Below the pieces are notes generated by a model. That model did no database searches. It was not told where the DNA came from and worked only from the letters and a program-made list of their open reading frames with translations. 64,000 bases of DNA. It comes from Diploscapter coronatus. Taxonomy: Eukaryota; Nematoda; Chromadorea; Rhabditida; Rhabditidae. Numbering within the stretch: position 1 is the stretch's first letter; every line of letters starts with the position of its first letter. A program made the translations under genes and the position numbers. This document shows positions 48,459-61,448 of the stretch, piece after piece. The stretch lies in contig OZ038422.1 in NCBI GenBank assembly GCA_964036155.1, positions 73,493,201 through 73,557,200 on the forward strand. The letters are read 5' to 3'.

Positions 48459-51400
48459 TTACAGGATCGTGCAACGACGTCTCGGAGCTGGCTGGCCTTC
48501 CTCGCCTCCTTGGGTCGGGGTGACGGCTTTGTTTTTCTCAAAGATCACCATAAAATTAGATACCAGGGAAAATGTCCACTTAAAACGAAACCAAAAATGA
48601 GAACTTTCCCCCTACTTCGAAAGAAACCTATTAAGTAATTAAAATTGATGATAGTTTTAATATATCGATAGAAATAACTGAACATCAAGATACAATCTTT
48701 ATCCCCTATCTTTTCCGAAACAAAGCTTTACCTTATTCGACTTAAGCGTGTCTGTCTTCTTAGGCGATGGCTGTTGAGGCGAGTACTGGGTGGGAATAGC
48801 AGGCTCTGCGGGTCTGGGTGGAGGAATGACTGTGGGTGTCGGCTCGGGTGCAGGAGGCTTCTCCTCAGTGGACACAGAAATGGTGGCCGGGTGTGACATC
48901 TGAAGCCCGAATGAAAATGGAAGGAAAGGAAAACTAAGGTTAGAGAAGGAAAATTAAAGTAAAAAAAAACGTTTGAACATATCGTGATCCTTGAAGAAAA
49001 TAATTTTTACTGGGTGCACCAAAAACCACCATCGTTATTAAAGCTTCATGATTTATTTTGAAGTGCAACTTTTTCAAAGCATGTTCAATTCAAAATTTGT
49101 AGTTTTGAATCTCAATAAGTCATTAGTTTTACAGGAACAATCTCAGCGAAAAAGTTACCGGGCGGTATTAGGAGATTAATCGCTCGGTAAAATGAACGGA
49201 TTTTACCGAGCGGTAATGGTGAATAATGGCAGATACTGCTCGATAATTGTGCATTGTGTTTATTGGGCGATTAATTTCTCAATATTGTCCGGTAACCTTC
49301 CACTGGGAAGTCATTAAAATCGTATTTAAGTTCAAGAAGTTTAAAGCGTATCAATTCTATTCAAAGACCACGACATCTTTTCCACCATCTCCAAACCTGC
49401 GTAGTCTTTGTCAAATCTGAGGCCAAATACTCGTCTCTTTTCTCCTTGACGGCGGCCACGTGCTGAGAGATGCTCATCTTCGCGTCGGTGATCGCCTGGG
49501 ATGCCATCGCCTCGGCCGATTTCTGCATTTAGCAACGCTCAAATCCAGAAACTCAGGAAGTAACTTTTAATGTCAACAAAATCATTAAATCAATTATGTT
49601 TGTTGAAAAACTAAGCGGTAGATAGTGGATAAAGATCGGGAGTGGATAATTGATAACTAAATTTCAGCTCAAATATTGAAAATAAATAATCTTCCCAACA
49701 AATTTCAGGAAGCTTGGAACTTATTAAACGTATTTTTAATGATTGAGTTTTCTGCCGTAAAAATCGAACCTCAATTTCTTGAGCCTTGATAACTGCGGCG
49801 TTAGCGGTGTCCTTGGCACTGGTGGCGGCGTGGTCGAACGACTCCTTGGCAGAATCCTTCCATTCCTCGGCCTTGTGAGCAGCCGAGTCGTAAGCGGAAG
49901 AGATCTTCTCCTGAGCGTCGTGGGTCTGGAATTTTCATTTTTTATCTTTATATGATTAATTTTCGAAACCGTTGCTAAACTAATAGCATGAAAAGATTTA
50001 TACTAAAGAAATAAGTAATTTCCTGAATCATCAAATTTTAATAAAGTTAATTTTTTAATTATCGCAATAAAGAACAACGAAACTTGATCGGACTTGGAAG
50101 TTTTCGATCCGATATGAGATTCGCCATTGTCTATTGTTCTCTTATCTATAATGGCGAATAGTTAACTGAAAGTAGGCTACGATATTTCTTAGCCAGATTC
50201 AAATATCGAATCGAAAACTTTCAGCTTGATCCATTCAAGACAAAATGAATCTTTATCAGATATTTTCTTCCGAAATTTACCGCATCTTTGACTCCCTCCA
50301 CGAACTTCTCGCCCATCTCCACGGACTTCTCTCTGAATTCGCCCCACTTCGATGCCACGGCATCGCCAGCGTCCTTGATATCCTCCTTCACAGACTCAGT
50401 GGCTTGCCAGGCGCTGTCCTTAGCGCCTTCGAACTTGTCTTCTACAGTCTTTGCGGTGTCGTGAGCGAAGGAAGAGATCTAGAATTCCAGTTTTAAAAAG
50501 TGCAAATTGCCGATTGAGGAGTTCGTCAATTTTCTTCATCAGAGCTATTACCTCTTTAAAATGCATGAGCCTTCCGTGAATGCAATAAGATTACCTTCTC
50601 TCCGAAAGATGGTGGATCAGGGTGCGTCACCGATTCGACTCCATCCTTGACTTCCTCTCCGAACTTTTCCAGAGCGTCTCCGGCCTCGTCCTTCTTCTCC
50701 TTCAGACTCTCACCCCAGGCATCAACGGTATCGGAGGCCTTGGCTCTGGTGTCATCCAACTTCTCGCCCCAAGCGTCGACGGTATCCGATGCTGACTTCT
50801 TCGCATCATCAATATTTTCGCCCCTGTAATCATATTCAATCATTTTTTATAAAGCTAATTATAGCATTTGGTTCAAAATATTAATGAATCATAGCATTTT
50901 AAACTCAAGTTTAAGCTGAATCGAAGAATGAATCTCTTGAGTATTATACCAAGCGTCCACGGTATCTGAGACACTCTTCTTGGCATCGTCCACCTTCTCC
51001 TCAAAGGCATCATAAGTGTCAGAAGCAGACTTCTTGGCGTCCTCAGCAGCTTCCTCCTGAAGTATAACTTGATTTCTTGGACGAAAAAGTATTTTTGAAG
51101 GAAAAAGCTGGACTTGCATCGTATGAGTATGAGTATTGATATTGAACGGGCTAAATTATCTTTGATATCAATTAGAGGTGGGGAACGCAAAGATTGTTTT
51201 GATGATAGAAATTCATGGTAACAAGTTTTCTAAAACATTTCAGGAAAACCCACAACTGTCTCCTTCTTGTCGTCGAAGAAGTCCTGGACAGTGTCCTTAG
51301 CGTCGTCGAGTTTGTCCGAGACATAGTCCTTGGCTCCCTCATATGAGTCAGAAATTCGATGACCAATGTCGGAGAGCTAAGAATTTAGATTTTCGGGGAT

Positions 51401-54400
51401 TTCTTTTCTAGGACTTACCGCAGAAGCAGCTTCATTCTTCTTCTCCTCGAATTTGTTTTCGATCTCGTGTTCAGAGTCTTCTTTCGTATGATGGATGTTC
51501 GTGGTGATCTGAAAAACTAAGATTTTTATTTAAAAGTCACAATTTTTCTTTCTTTTGAAGACTCTTCCATACCTCGTCTTGGAAAACTTCCTTAACATAT
51601 ATTTTTCTAAAGATCTCTTTTCCTTTCAGATATTCATACCTCGTCATGAAAATGCTCCTTAAAGAAATACTTTGTCAGAGTTCTTCTTCAAAGCTTATGT
51701 CCAACATTAAAAAGAAAGATTTTATCACACCTTGCAAACCTAGGCATTGCTTAAGTCAGATCTCTCGTGCGTATCCCCTTAAGCCAAGAATTTCTGCCAA
51801 CATCACGCTGCGTACCTCCTCTATGTATCCACTTTATATGGAAAATTTGTGATTTGCGTACCCCCTCCCCTATAATTTTCGTCCTGGCTAAAAGTCTGCC
51901 TAGGTCTGATACCCTGTTATGAAAATCTTTCTGAAGAATAGTTCTCTCCAAAATTTGTTTATTTAAAAATATTTTGAAAGAATTTTTAGCCTACTTACCT
52001 CGGAGACTTTGTCACCAACGCTCTCTCTGAAGTCGTCAAGCTTGTCCTTGGCATCAACGGCTAACTCCTTCATCTTGTCCATTATGCCAAAGTCGGAGTC
52101 GTCACCAATCTAAACTATGCAGAATAATTGCAGGCTATGAAAAATCAAGACCACGCTCATTTCCTGCTAAAATAACAGAACATTTTCCAAATATGGAATT
52201 GAGCGATGAAAAATGCATGGAATTTTTGGAGGTGTGAATGTATCAAAGATGAAAAGAAACAGAAAATGACATGAAAAGAGATGAAAACAATTCGCATGAG
52301 AAGTGGTAATTTCCCGACCGACATAAGAGAAAACCTATCATACTGACTGAGGATTAGCAGAGAGCTATTTAACCTGAGTATGTATACCAATTTTTGCTCT
52401 ATGTTACAAGATATGCCCGAAAAATCGGCTGGTCGAATTGACAATATATGATTCTCACATGGCTTGTTCGTTCCGCCCCTATTTATTGCCGTTCCCACAC
52501 CCCAACCCAGCCCCACAAAACAACCTATTGATTTTTAGGGGTTAGGCGAAAAATAACTCACAAAATCTAGCAATGCGAAAAATCTTATGAGTCAGAGAGC
52601 TTTGAGTAATTGAGAAAAAAGAATGAATGAAAATTGGTAATGAAAGAAAGGTTTTGCTAATAATTAGAGTGTCGCGTAGCAACGTCATTTTGTATTTTGG
52701 AAAATTTTGAACAATTACATAGGTTTTAAAGAAATCGATGATTTTAGCTAAATTCTATATTTTTATTGGGAAGACTCGAAATAACTAAAGTCATCAAACT
52801 TTTCCAAGGGGATAAGAAAGAAGATATGTGGTTCACTCAAGAAGTAAAACATGGATCCTACACAAAAATACGTATGATTTCAGAAAACGAATAAAAAGTC
52901 TTCATAAATCTAACCGTTTCTTGCTTGATCTCCATTCGTATTTCTTCCAATTCGTTGACGGGCGTGGAAGGAGGGGTCGGTTGTTTGGGAGGCGACTCCT
53001 TCAGACCAAAGGCTTCCTCGAGCGAGTCTTTCGCATGGGATGCGTGCTCAGAAACGAATTCCTTCACGTTGCCCTGGAATAATTGAGTTTAGCATTTGCT
53101 ATGGTCATGTAATCTTTACCATAGAGCCTTGAATTTTACACAAAAAAATATGGCACAAGAAAAAATAGTCCGGAGACATCATCAGTTAGATGAAACACGC
53201 TTTTTTCAGCAAATTGTCCTCATACGACATTTTTTTTAATGAAAACCCATATGATAATTCTGACCATAGCTTCCTGAGCGGCTGGCAAAACTTCATCGAC
53301 GAGATTCGAGGACAGCTGATTCAGCTCCTTCTCTGCGTCCATGTCGTCGGAGGAGTCCAACTGAAAGAAAAAAATCAACCATTTCGAAAAACGATCGAAA
53401 TAGAACATTTACTCTTAAAATTGCTAGCTATTTCGAAGAAAAAGTGTTTAGAGACGAGTTATGAAAGATAATCTTTTCAAATCCGAAAAAATCAGAGATT
53501 ATGATGGGCAAACTTAGCCAAAAAGAGAATTTTAAAATCTGCGCGTATTTCAAAAGAGCCCAATGAAATGAACGGAAGTGGAAAAAATAGATGAGTAGGG
53601 GGACACATCTCATTTTCCAATTCAAGTGACTAACTGGAACGCTCCCAAGAGGGTATTCAGGCTTAGCAATTACTCTTGTCTTCAAAATGTGGAGTTCGAA
53701 GCAAATTAGTCAACACTTTTATTTAGAAAGTTCAGAGCATCGTATGGAATTTCAAGATTAGTTTTTTTCCTGATTTCAATGCCAATTTCATCGTCTCTGA
53801 GCAGTAAGAGAATAAAGAAAGCTGAATGTCAATTCTTATGTCAATCAAAAAATCTCGGATAACTCTATAACACTTTTTAAAAGGAAATCGTAACACATTT
53901 TAGCAAAACCATACGAGTTTCCTTAAGGGTTTTGTCTTGAAGGCGCTTTCCTGATTCTTTTGGGTCTCATATTTTGAAATGGTATTTCTTTTGTCGATTT
54001 CTTCCTTCTCTAAATTCGAAATGGTATTTCGCCTTCCAATTCAATCCCAAACCACCCCTTTGGCGTTATGAGTCATGCGCCATTGATGTTTTGCACAAGG
54101 GGAGAAAGCGAAATACGAAGGATCTAACTTTGTGAAAAACAATCAGAAAATTTTGGCAACACTGATTTTTTCAATCTTTCAAACACCCAAGGAAATCCAT
54201 TGGTCAAAATAGAGATGATATATCTTGATTCAAAAATGTCTTAAACTGAGATGAAGATCAGCTTTGGAATGAGAAGATAGAAAAGTCTAAATAGTTCTTG
54301 ACTTTCTAAACTATGAGGAAATTGAAAAATCTATTGAACCGTGCAAAATTGTGGCAAATTAAAAGTGACGAACACTACTTTTTGCAAAAAAAAAAGTAAT

Positions 54401-54623
54401 AATAGGCGTAGAAAGCGTTTTCAGAAATACCAATTCGTAATAAAAACATGAGAAATCGTTATATTGTTGATAAGAAGAGTACAAATATACCGCACTCTTG
54501 CGAGTTGAACGTGATGGCATTATTTAAAAAAGGAGTCATTTAAAAAGAACGTCAATTACAAAAATGACGCCTTAAAAATGTACTTACGGTCATTCTGGGT
54601 GGAGTTGGCGTTCGATCTGTCAT
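48459..54623 (-). CDS. lea-1-like: LEA-like (group 3) repeat protein
   Basis: Exons 54623-54588, 53360-53265, 53073-52915, 52109-51999, two candidate 18-nt micro-exons (51657-51640 and 51590-51573), 51508-51419, 51376-51257, 51056-50950, 50823-50595, 50478-50281, 49925-49770, 49522-49397, 48899-48732 and 48536-48459 give about 557-569 residues. The centre is a hydrophilic, alanine-, lysine- and acid-rich amphipathic helix array with recurring AKKSASDTVDAWGEKLDD units, typical of group 3 LEA proteins and of C. elegans LEA-1. Such proteins protect cells in desiccation and other water stress. A proline-rich segment follows (PAPEPTPTVIPPPRPAEP). The last exon as modelled ends RRRCTIL, a CaaX-like end. 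That exon's acceptor (TTTGAG) is weak, and an alternative frame is open, so the C-terminus is less sure than the rest. Nearly all junctions are phase 0. Confidence 0.85.
49154..49296. repeat. Foldback with repeated CGGTAA-type motifs
   Basis: GTTACCGG at 49154-49161 faces CCGGTAAC at 49289-49296. Inside, about 49178-49192 pairs with 49201-49216 (ATCGCTCGGTAAAA / TTTTACCGAGCGGT). Several further GGGCG/CGGTAA variants lie between. It lies in a LEA gene intron; no target duplication was found. Confidence 0.6.
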
Positions 54624-57600
54624 GGTTGATGTTGGTCTCGGTCAATCTCTAATGCACTTCAGTAAGGCACTCTGAAGTAAACCATTTCATTCAGCGTCTT
54701 TATCGAAAATTACGCCGTAAACAAAGAGCAATGTATGTTTATGATTTTATCACTTTGCTTCCAACACCATGTGACGAACGAAAATAAGAGAGCGGAGCAA
54801 ATAATTTGAAGAGGATCAATAAAAACGAGGAAAAGAATGAAAGAATTGGAGAAATAAATTAGGCATTAGGGGGAATGATTTCGAGCTTTATTGACGGAAA
54901 GAAAAAGAAAAAGATAAATATGTGATAAGGGGGAGATTTTTGAAATCTTGGGATCGGATATCGATTCATGAAAAAAGCTGATATAGGGTTCAAGTAAGTT
55001 GCCACTACGTTACATTTGTCCCCTTTTATGTGTCTTTCGGCGAGAGAGATAAAGCTTGTCATAACATTCGTTATAGTATTCGCCATAAATCAATAATTAG
55101 CCTACTGATATAGCGACGATTACGATTGTCGCCTCGTTAAAGAGAGAAATCGACGCCTCTTCATTTCGCTTTTCTTTTCTCGTCCGTTGCTTATACCGTA
55201 AAATGGGGGGATAATTTACGTAGTGGTTGCAATTTACACAAAAATTTAATAGAACACTACATATTGAATCATCAAAATCTAGATTACATCGCAACTTTTT
55301 CTGAAAATTTGATAAAAAAAAAAAGTCTACAAAGTCTGAATCACCAGAGAAAAGTTTCGAGTCTGTGTTATGAAATAATCAAAATGCGCGTGCTGTAATT
55401 TCGTCCTGCAAAAGTTGCGTTTGAAATAAAAATATGCCACCCGGATTTCAAAAGTTATCCTTTATCATGGATAAGAAGATTTTACAAGTTCCATCACGTA
55501 TTACAAGGAAATGTCAGGAAATTCGAGCGAGGGAGACATGGCATGGGGCTTGACATATCGATGAAAAAAATCGAAGGGTGGATTTCTTGCGAAACTTTTT
55601 CCCTGATTTCAAACATCGCTCAAAAATGCATAGGCGATATTCGGATATCCGGGAACAGCTTTGCAAACAAAACCAATCTAGGCAGAATTGGAGTTTTCCA
55701 AGGCTTCGAAAATTTGTGAAAGGTTGCCAAAAGGGTAATGATTTCAAGAAAAAATCATTGATCGATCAGGCAATTTGCTTTCGAACATGTGACATAGTAG
55801 AGTGGCTGGATTTCAAAAATTAAGTCTGAGATATTTCATGCGGTTTAAGATCCTATTCCTCACCATATGATGGTCAAAAGCTCGACGCATATACACTGAA
55901 ATAGACAACCTCAGGTGATATTTAGTACGGATAAAAATGAGCTTTAAGATAAAGTAGAAAAAGATAGCCCAAAGCCAATGAAATGAGATACTTTCTGAAG
56001 AGCACTAGCAGGAGGATAACATAATGATTTCGAAATGAACCGGCCACATAATGAGGGATGAGCGGGCAAAATTGTCTGGCGCGTATTAGACTGCCGAAAT
56101 GATGGACGCTGTCAATTATATAATGGATATACGAAATCCCGAGCAAGTGTCAAGTGGTGGATATCTGAAATCCTCGAGATTAAAGCCTGGAAAAAGTGAA
56201 TTTGGGAGTTTGAGAAGCGTTCACATTAAAGAGGCAAAGTCGATGAAGGAAATATGAAGTCTGAAATAAACAAAAATATTGTTGGTGGAAAAATTCAGAT
56301 TAAAGAAAGACTATTTGATAAGAAAAAGTGAAAAGCTAGCTGGCAATAATACCTTCTCACACTCGTAAATCTTTGCAAAAACGCAATATTCCCTGGTCAA
56401 TGATAAGGATAGAGGCTCGAAGGCAGTCTGTGATGCAGAAACTCCGCAGTAAACGAAGTGATTTATCGATTTTCCAGAAACAAAAGTGCCTTGGGGGCAG
56501 TTTTATGAGCTGAGAAAATATATTTCAGACGGTTTTCTTTCTCTATGTTTAAACATTGGATGGAATTTTGGCAAGTAGTCGAAGGATATAAACAGATTTT
56601 GATGAGCTCTAAGAAATCCGAGTGTCCTTAATAAAACCTCAGAAAAAAACGACTGTTATACGGCATTAAAATATGAAATGTGCTTATTTATGTGAGAGAG
56701 CGCTAATAATCTAGAGGGCAGAAAAGAAGAAAGAAATTAGTGGATTTGGATAAACGACAATACGAATTTCTGAAAGATTTTGATAAATCGAAAACATCAC
56801 TCATTAAAACATTGAAAATCGAAGGGAGAGAGAAAGAAATAGTATTAAAAGACTAGAGAGACAGAAAAAGATGCATCTTCATAGTAAAAGCTGCCCGATC
56901 GAAACAAAGAAATCACTAAGATCGTCACTAGCAATCGGAGAAATAGCATAGTAAAATTGAAGCTCAGAAAGCTAGAAAAAGGGAGAAATAGTACAGAAAG
57001 TATTAGAGGGAAGAAGAAAGAGATAAACGGGCAGGCGGTTGTCAAAAGGCCCATCGGCTCTCTTTCTAAAACTCCCTCTTTTTCTCTTACTTTTTCTCTC
57101 TCAAAAATCACACTATTTCTCTACTCCCTTTATAACCACTTGCTGTTCTGTTAGCAAAGGCGAAAAACATTTTTGTTGACTTCGTCTTTCAAACAACACA
57201 GGATGAAAATTTAAAGAGTTTTTAATGGCGATCCATTACCTTTAATAAAATGATCAAGGATCTATTTATGGGAAATATACGAAATCCAAAGACAAATGAC
57301 CCATCATTTTGGGATTACCACTGTTTCAATGTCAACAACTCGTGAAGTTCTGGGTAAAATCGGGGACGACTAGAGAGATTAGAGGGTTCGTTCAGACTTA
57401 GTTGCAATGCAACTCGCTCGGAATAGCATGGAAAATCAAGAGAGCGTAATTGCACCAGTTCTTTTGCTCTATTAATTTTCCATACTATTCCAAGCGAGTT
57501 GCATTGCAACTAAATCTGAACGGATCCAGATACATACGAAATTTTCGAAATAAGGGTATAACTTGTCAAATTCTCGAAGAAAAACTAATTGTGAGTGCGA

Positions 57601-58167
57601 AAATGCTCAGGAATGGTAGATGAAGAAGATAAGTTTGAGTAAATGGTTCTACAAAGGGGATAAACATAAAGCTGAACGTTCTTAACCCGCACCATCTGCA
57701 AACACTTCTAGAGAAGAAGAGAGAGAAGTTTAGAGCTACAGTATTTCTCTCTCCCTCTATTTCCGACCAACAACATTTACCCTATTTTATAGAAGCGTAA
57801 ATGCAGTGCAGAACTCTTTTCGCTCTCTCAATTTTCAACACTCTCTAGTCGACGTTCTTTAGTGCCATCACTTTTGAAAATTCGTAAAATTCTTTGATTT
57901 TATTTCGGATTTTTTCAAATTTTTTTTGGATTCATCGGAATAATTAGCGTCTCACAATCTATTTGAAACTTGAAGATTTGAAGATTATCGCAATTTTCTT
58001 AAAATTCCTTGAAACCCGGCCTATTTTGAATTTTTTTTCTTAACTGTTTAAAAATTTCTTGGCTTGGCTCTTCATTCGTCATCAAGTTTTCTGCTCGTTC
58101 TATTCTTTCTCGACTATAATTTCTGCAATTTGTTGATTCAGCTTTCATCAAATTTTCGAAGCCCAAA
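54624..58167. other. Intergenic DNA, divergent promoters of LEA-like and ILF2 genes
   Basis: About 3.5 kb without recognisable exons. It includes the long hairpin at 57385-57527 and purine/pyrimidine-skewed patches (about 56820-57120). The promoter of the LEA-like gene should lie just above 54623 and that of ILF2 just before 58168. Confidence 0.55.
57385..57527. repeat. Long hairpin, about 56-60 bp arms
   Basis: Arm 57390-57446 (GTTCAGACTTAGTTGCAATG..) matches the reverse complement of about 57466-57521 with about five differences in 56 positions, around a roughly 20-nt loop. Each arm also contains the small palindrome AGTTGCAATGCAACT. No target duplication is obvious. Part of the 3' arm (57476-57491) recurs at 7006-7021. 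Confidence 0.85.
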
Positions 58168-61100
58168 ATGGTGAATCGTGGTGCTCGCGGCGGCAGATTT
58201 AGCGGCCCTGGTAATTTGTTAAAATTTTAAATTTTAGAAAGGTTGCTCCTGGATTAAAAAACGAAAAATGCCACCCTACATTTTAAAACTAGAGTCGAAA
58301 TTCGGCTCAATTTAAAAAAAATCAGTTCGAGCTACATATTAAGTTCAAGCTCAAAAATAAAAAAAAAATCTAGTTAAAAAAGGCTAAATTCGTAGTCAAA
58401 ATTAAAGTTATTTTAAATTTAAAAAATAAATCCGGGCTCACAATCAGACTTCTCATAATTAAAAGTATTTTCAGGTCGTTTTCCGATGCCGCTCGGTGTG
58501 ATGCGTCCTCTGCCATTTGACATGCAACTGGCCGCTGACAAATTCGAGCGAATTGTCGATTACGACGAGGCCACGCTGACTCAGGTAATTAACGAGAGAT
58601 AGTTAGGATAGTTAACTAGACTTTAATTCACCAATTATTTCGTCCAATACTTGAAGAGCTGAGGTTGGTATCTCAAGGCTATTCAAATTTCAAATATCTT
58701 TACTTTATGATAGGAAAACTTGAAACATATTATTTTTAAAAGATGCCTCAGTTAAAAATTGGAACCAGCGTGTCACGTATTGAATTCTCAATTTCCTGCA
58801 ATTTCTGGAGGAAAACTTTTAAACTTGCATTTTGAAAAAGAAAATTTTAATTTTCAGGACGTGGTCGCGCGCGCCGCCCAGCTGACGCCCTCGGAAGGCG
58901 AGAAAGGCATGGTGGAGGCTCTGCAGAAGAAGATCAAGGAGCTGCTCGAGAAGTTCATCGCCACCCCCGACAGCGTGTCTGGAGTGGTTAGCTATTTATT
59001 CAACTTCAAGAGAGAATAGTAGTTTATCCCTCACTTTAACGCAAAAATTTTAGTTTCTTCCATCTTTCAGATTAATGAAAAAAGGGCTTATTTCCTCTAA
59101 ATTCTACCCTCAAGGCACCAAATTTCGATTTTCCTGTAGAAATATTCCCTAGATTTTATCTCTGTGATATAGGGTCCAGAAGATTTTTTCTTCTGAAAGA
59201 GGATTATATTTTCCGAAGAAGAAATCATACTTTTCAGAAAATTGATTTAAAAAAATTCTAAACCCGATATTTAGAAAGAAAAATTATAGAAAATAGAAGA
59301 AGTGCACGAGGTTGGCTCGCTGAAGAAGGACGTGGTGCTGAGCGGGCACAAGGTGGGCGACCTGGCCGTTGTCCTCTCGACTCTGCCCACGTTCGAGTTG
59401 GTCGCTGCCCTCGGACACAAAATCACCGACGACTTGAGAAACGCCGGCGAGGGTGAGTTTTAAAATGAAAAAGGCTGGCAATTAAAAATAGCTACTTTTT
59501 TTTTAAGAAGTTTACCAACCTGAAGCGCATACTTGGAAAATCTAGTAATGTCAAAATTTGCGATCTTTCAAACTTCGTCTCAAAGTTTTACCAGACATTT
59601 TTATTTATTTTGTAATTTCTGATAGCCGCTCTTCTAGTTTCGATTTTTTTCAGGATAAAATTATTTGTCTGGCTTTCAGCGGTCTCGTTCGTCTCGCACG
59701 ACTTCGGTGGGGAAATCAAGGGCTCCACTGTGTCGGTCCGTCTGCTGGTCACGACTCTGCCCAAGAACGCCGCCCTCTTGGAGCCGGATTTGCATCGTGA
59801 GACATTTTGATTTTTGCGAAAACATGTATTTACTCCGTGCTATTCCGTCAAAGCCGGTATGGGCGATAAAATTTACGATTCAGATTTATTGATTTTTGAA
59901 ACTTATGATCAGGCTTGTTGGATTCGATCACATTTTTGGCAGGTCGGATCGCAAATTTTCCAATCCGCTAACAAAAGCCTGCTTATGATATTTTATTCTG
60001 CATTTTTACTCTAGTCAAGTTTTAATATAAAAGCAATACTCGAGCAATTTCATTAAATAATTTGAAGTTTTCTGAAACTTGTTGATTTCCAGTGTCCGAG
60101 AAACTGATGATGATCAACCACCTGTCGATTCGCCAAGCCGAGTGGTTCACGAGAGTGAGCGAGGGATCTCCGCACAAGGTTATTTTACCCTACTGTAGAA
60201 TGTTTTCTCTTGATTTTTTATGTGTTAGGTAAAAGTTGTATTTTTTATTTTCAGCTCTTGGTTCGCGTTCTCAAAGACATCAGAAACCGCCACTCCGGCC
60301 TCCAGCCCATGTCCTCTTGGGTCGTCGAGTATCTGGTAAATTTTAAGGGATTATTGTAATTTCGAAGGAGGAGGATCACGTAGTTTTCACGAAATTCTGA
60401 AGATTTATAATTTCAAGATAAGATTGCTATATTTCCAAGAAAATTTAAAGATTACTGTAGCTTTCCCTTGATTATTCGAATTCCTCAATTTTTCAGGCCA
60501 ATTTCTGCATTTCAAACACGATTAACCACCTGCCGTTGCCTTTGGGTCCCGCCTTCCGCCGTTTCTTCGAAATTCTCTCGGCTGGATTTTTGCTGCCCGG
60601 CGCTCCGGCACTTTTCGATCCGATCGGTAAAATTTTTACACCTTTTGAAAAAATATAGGTTTAAAAAATTTCGATAATACTTGGAAAATCCTCAAATCTG
60701 ATGTGACATATATGTTTTCAAGGTGATTTCAGGACTGTTTGAAATACGAAATAAATTTGATACGTTTCAAGTATTCCCTTGTGAAGAAAATAAGATTTGC
60801 AATGTTTATTGCAAGAGCGAATTTTCTTTTTCGGACAACTTTTAATTTTCAGACTCGTCGTTCCGCATCGGATTCGATATCTCGTGCGAGGACCAGGACA
60901 AAATCTGTAGCACTGCGCAGGTAGAAATGAAGAACATTATAACAAATTTTAATATATCTAGAAATATAAATGCTACAGATAAAAATATTTTTTTTAATTC
61001 GAAAAACACCTTTTCTCGAATAAGCCCCAAAATTTTGGTGATTTAAAAATGAGTATTCTTTCCAGACCCTTCTTCGCATCATCTGCAGTGGCACGCCCGG

Positions 61101-61448
61101 CCACAAAGCCGTGCTCGGACTCGATCCGGCCTTCAAGGGCAAGGGTCAGCAACTTTCTTGATTCTTTTCGGATAAGTTTCAGAATTCCACAAATTCATTT
61201 CGATATTTCAAACGTTGAATTCTTGTAGCAAAAAGAATGAATAATTTGCAGACCTGACGAAGGACGTGCACGTGTGGAACGGGATCGCGATCTCGCCGTT
61301 GGAGTCTGCCTATTTCACCGACTGCATGAAGCCGCTCTTCCCTGACGAGGACATGGATGCCGAGGGAGAAGGACGAGACGCAGAGGAACCACAACCACAG
61401 GCGACAGAGGGAGGGGATGTCAAGCCAGACACCACTAGTGTTAGCTAA
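58168..61448 (+). CDS. ilf2: ILF2/NF45-type DZF-domain protein
   Basis: Eleven exons (58168-58210, 58475-58584, 58858-58986, 59290-59452, 59680-59796, 60093-60178, 60255-60335, 60497-60626, 60853-60920, 61066-61144 and 61252-61448) encode 400 residues, close to the roughly 390 of vertebrate ILF2. A short glycine/arginine start (NRGARGGRFSG) leads to FPMPLGVMRPLPFDMQLA and then the DZF domain. Its pseudo-nucleotidyltransferase core is VHEVGSLKKDVVLSGHKVGD; later blocks are LVRVLKDIRNRHSGLQPMS, LPLPLGPAFRRFFEILSAGF, AQTLLRII and VWNGIAISP. An acidic tail follows. NF45 pairs with NF90/ILF3, ZFR or SPNR through the DZF domain and acts in RNA metabolism. It is followed by NUP133 in an operon-like arrangement. 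Confidence 0.92.

Noticed and set aside
48417..48638. 73-codon plus-strand open frame over the LEA last exon
   Set aside because: Antisense shadow of the minus-strand exon, with no domain or splice support.
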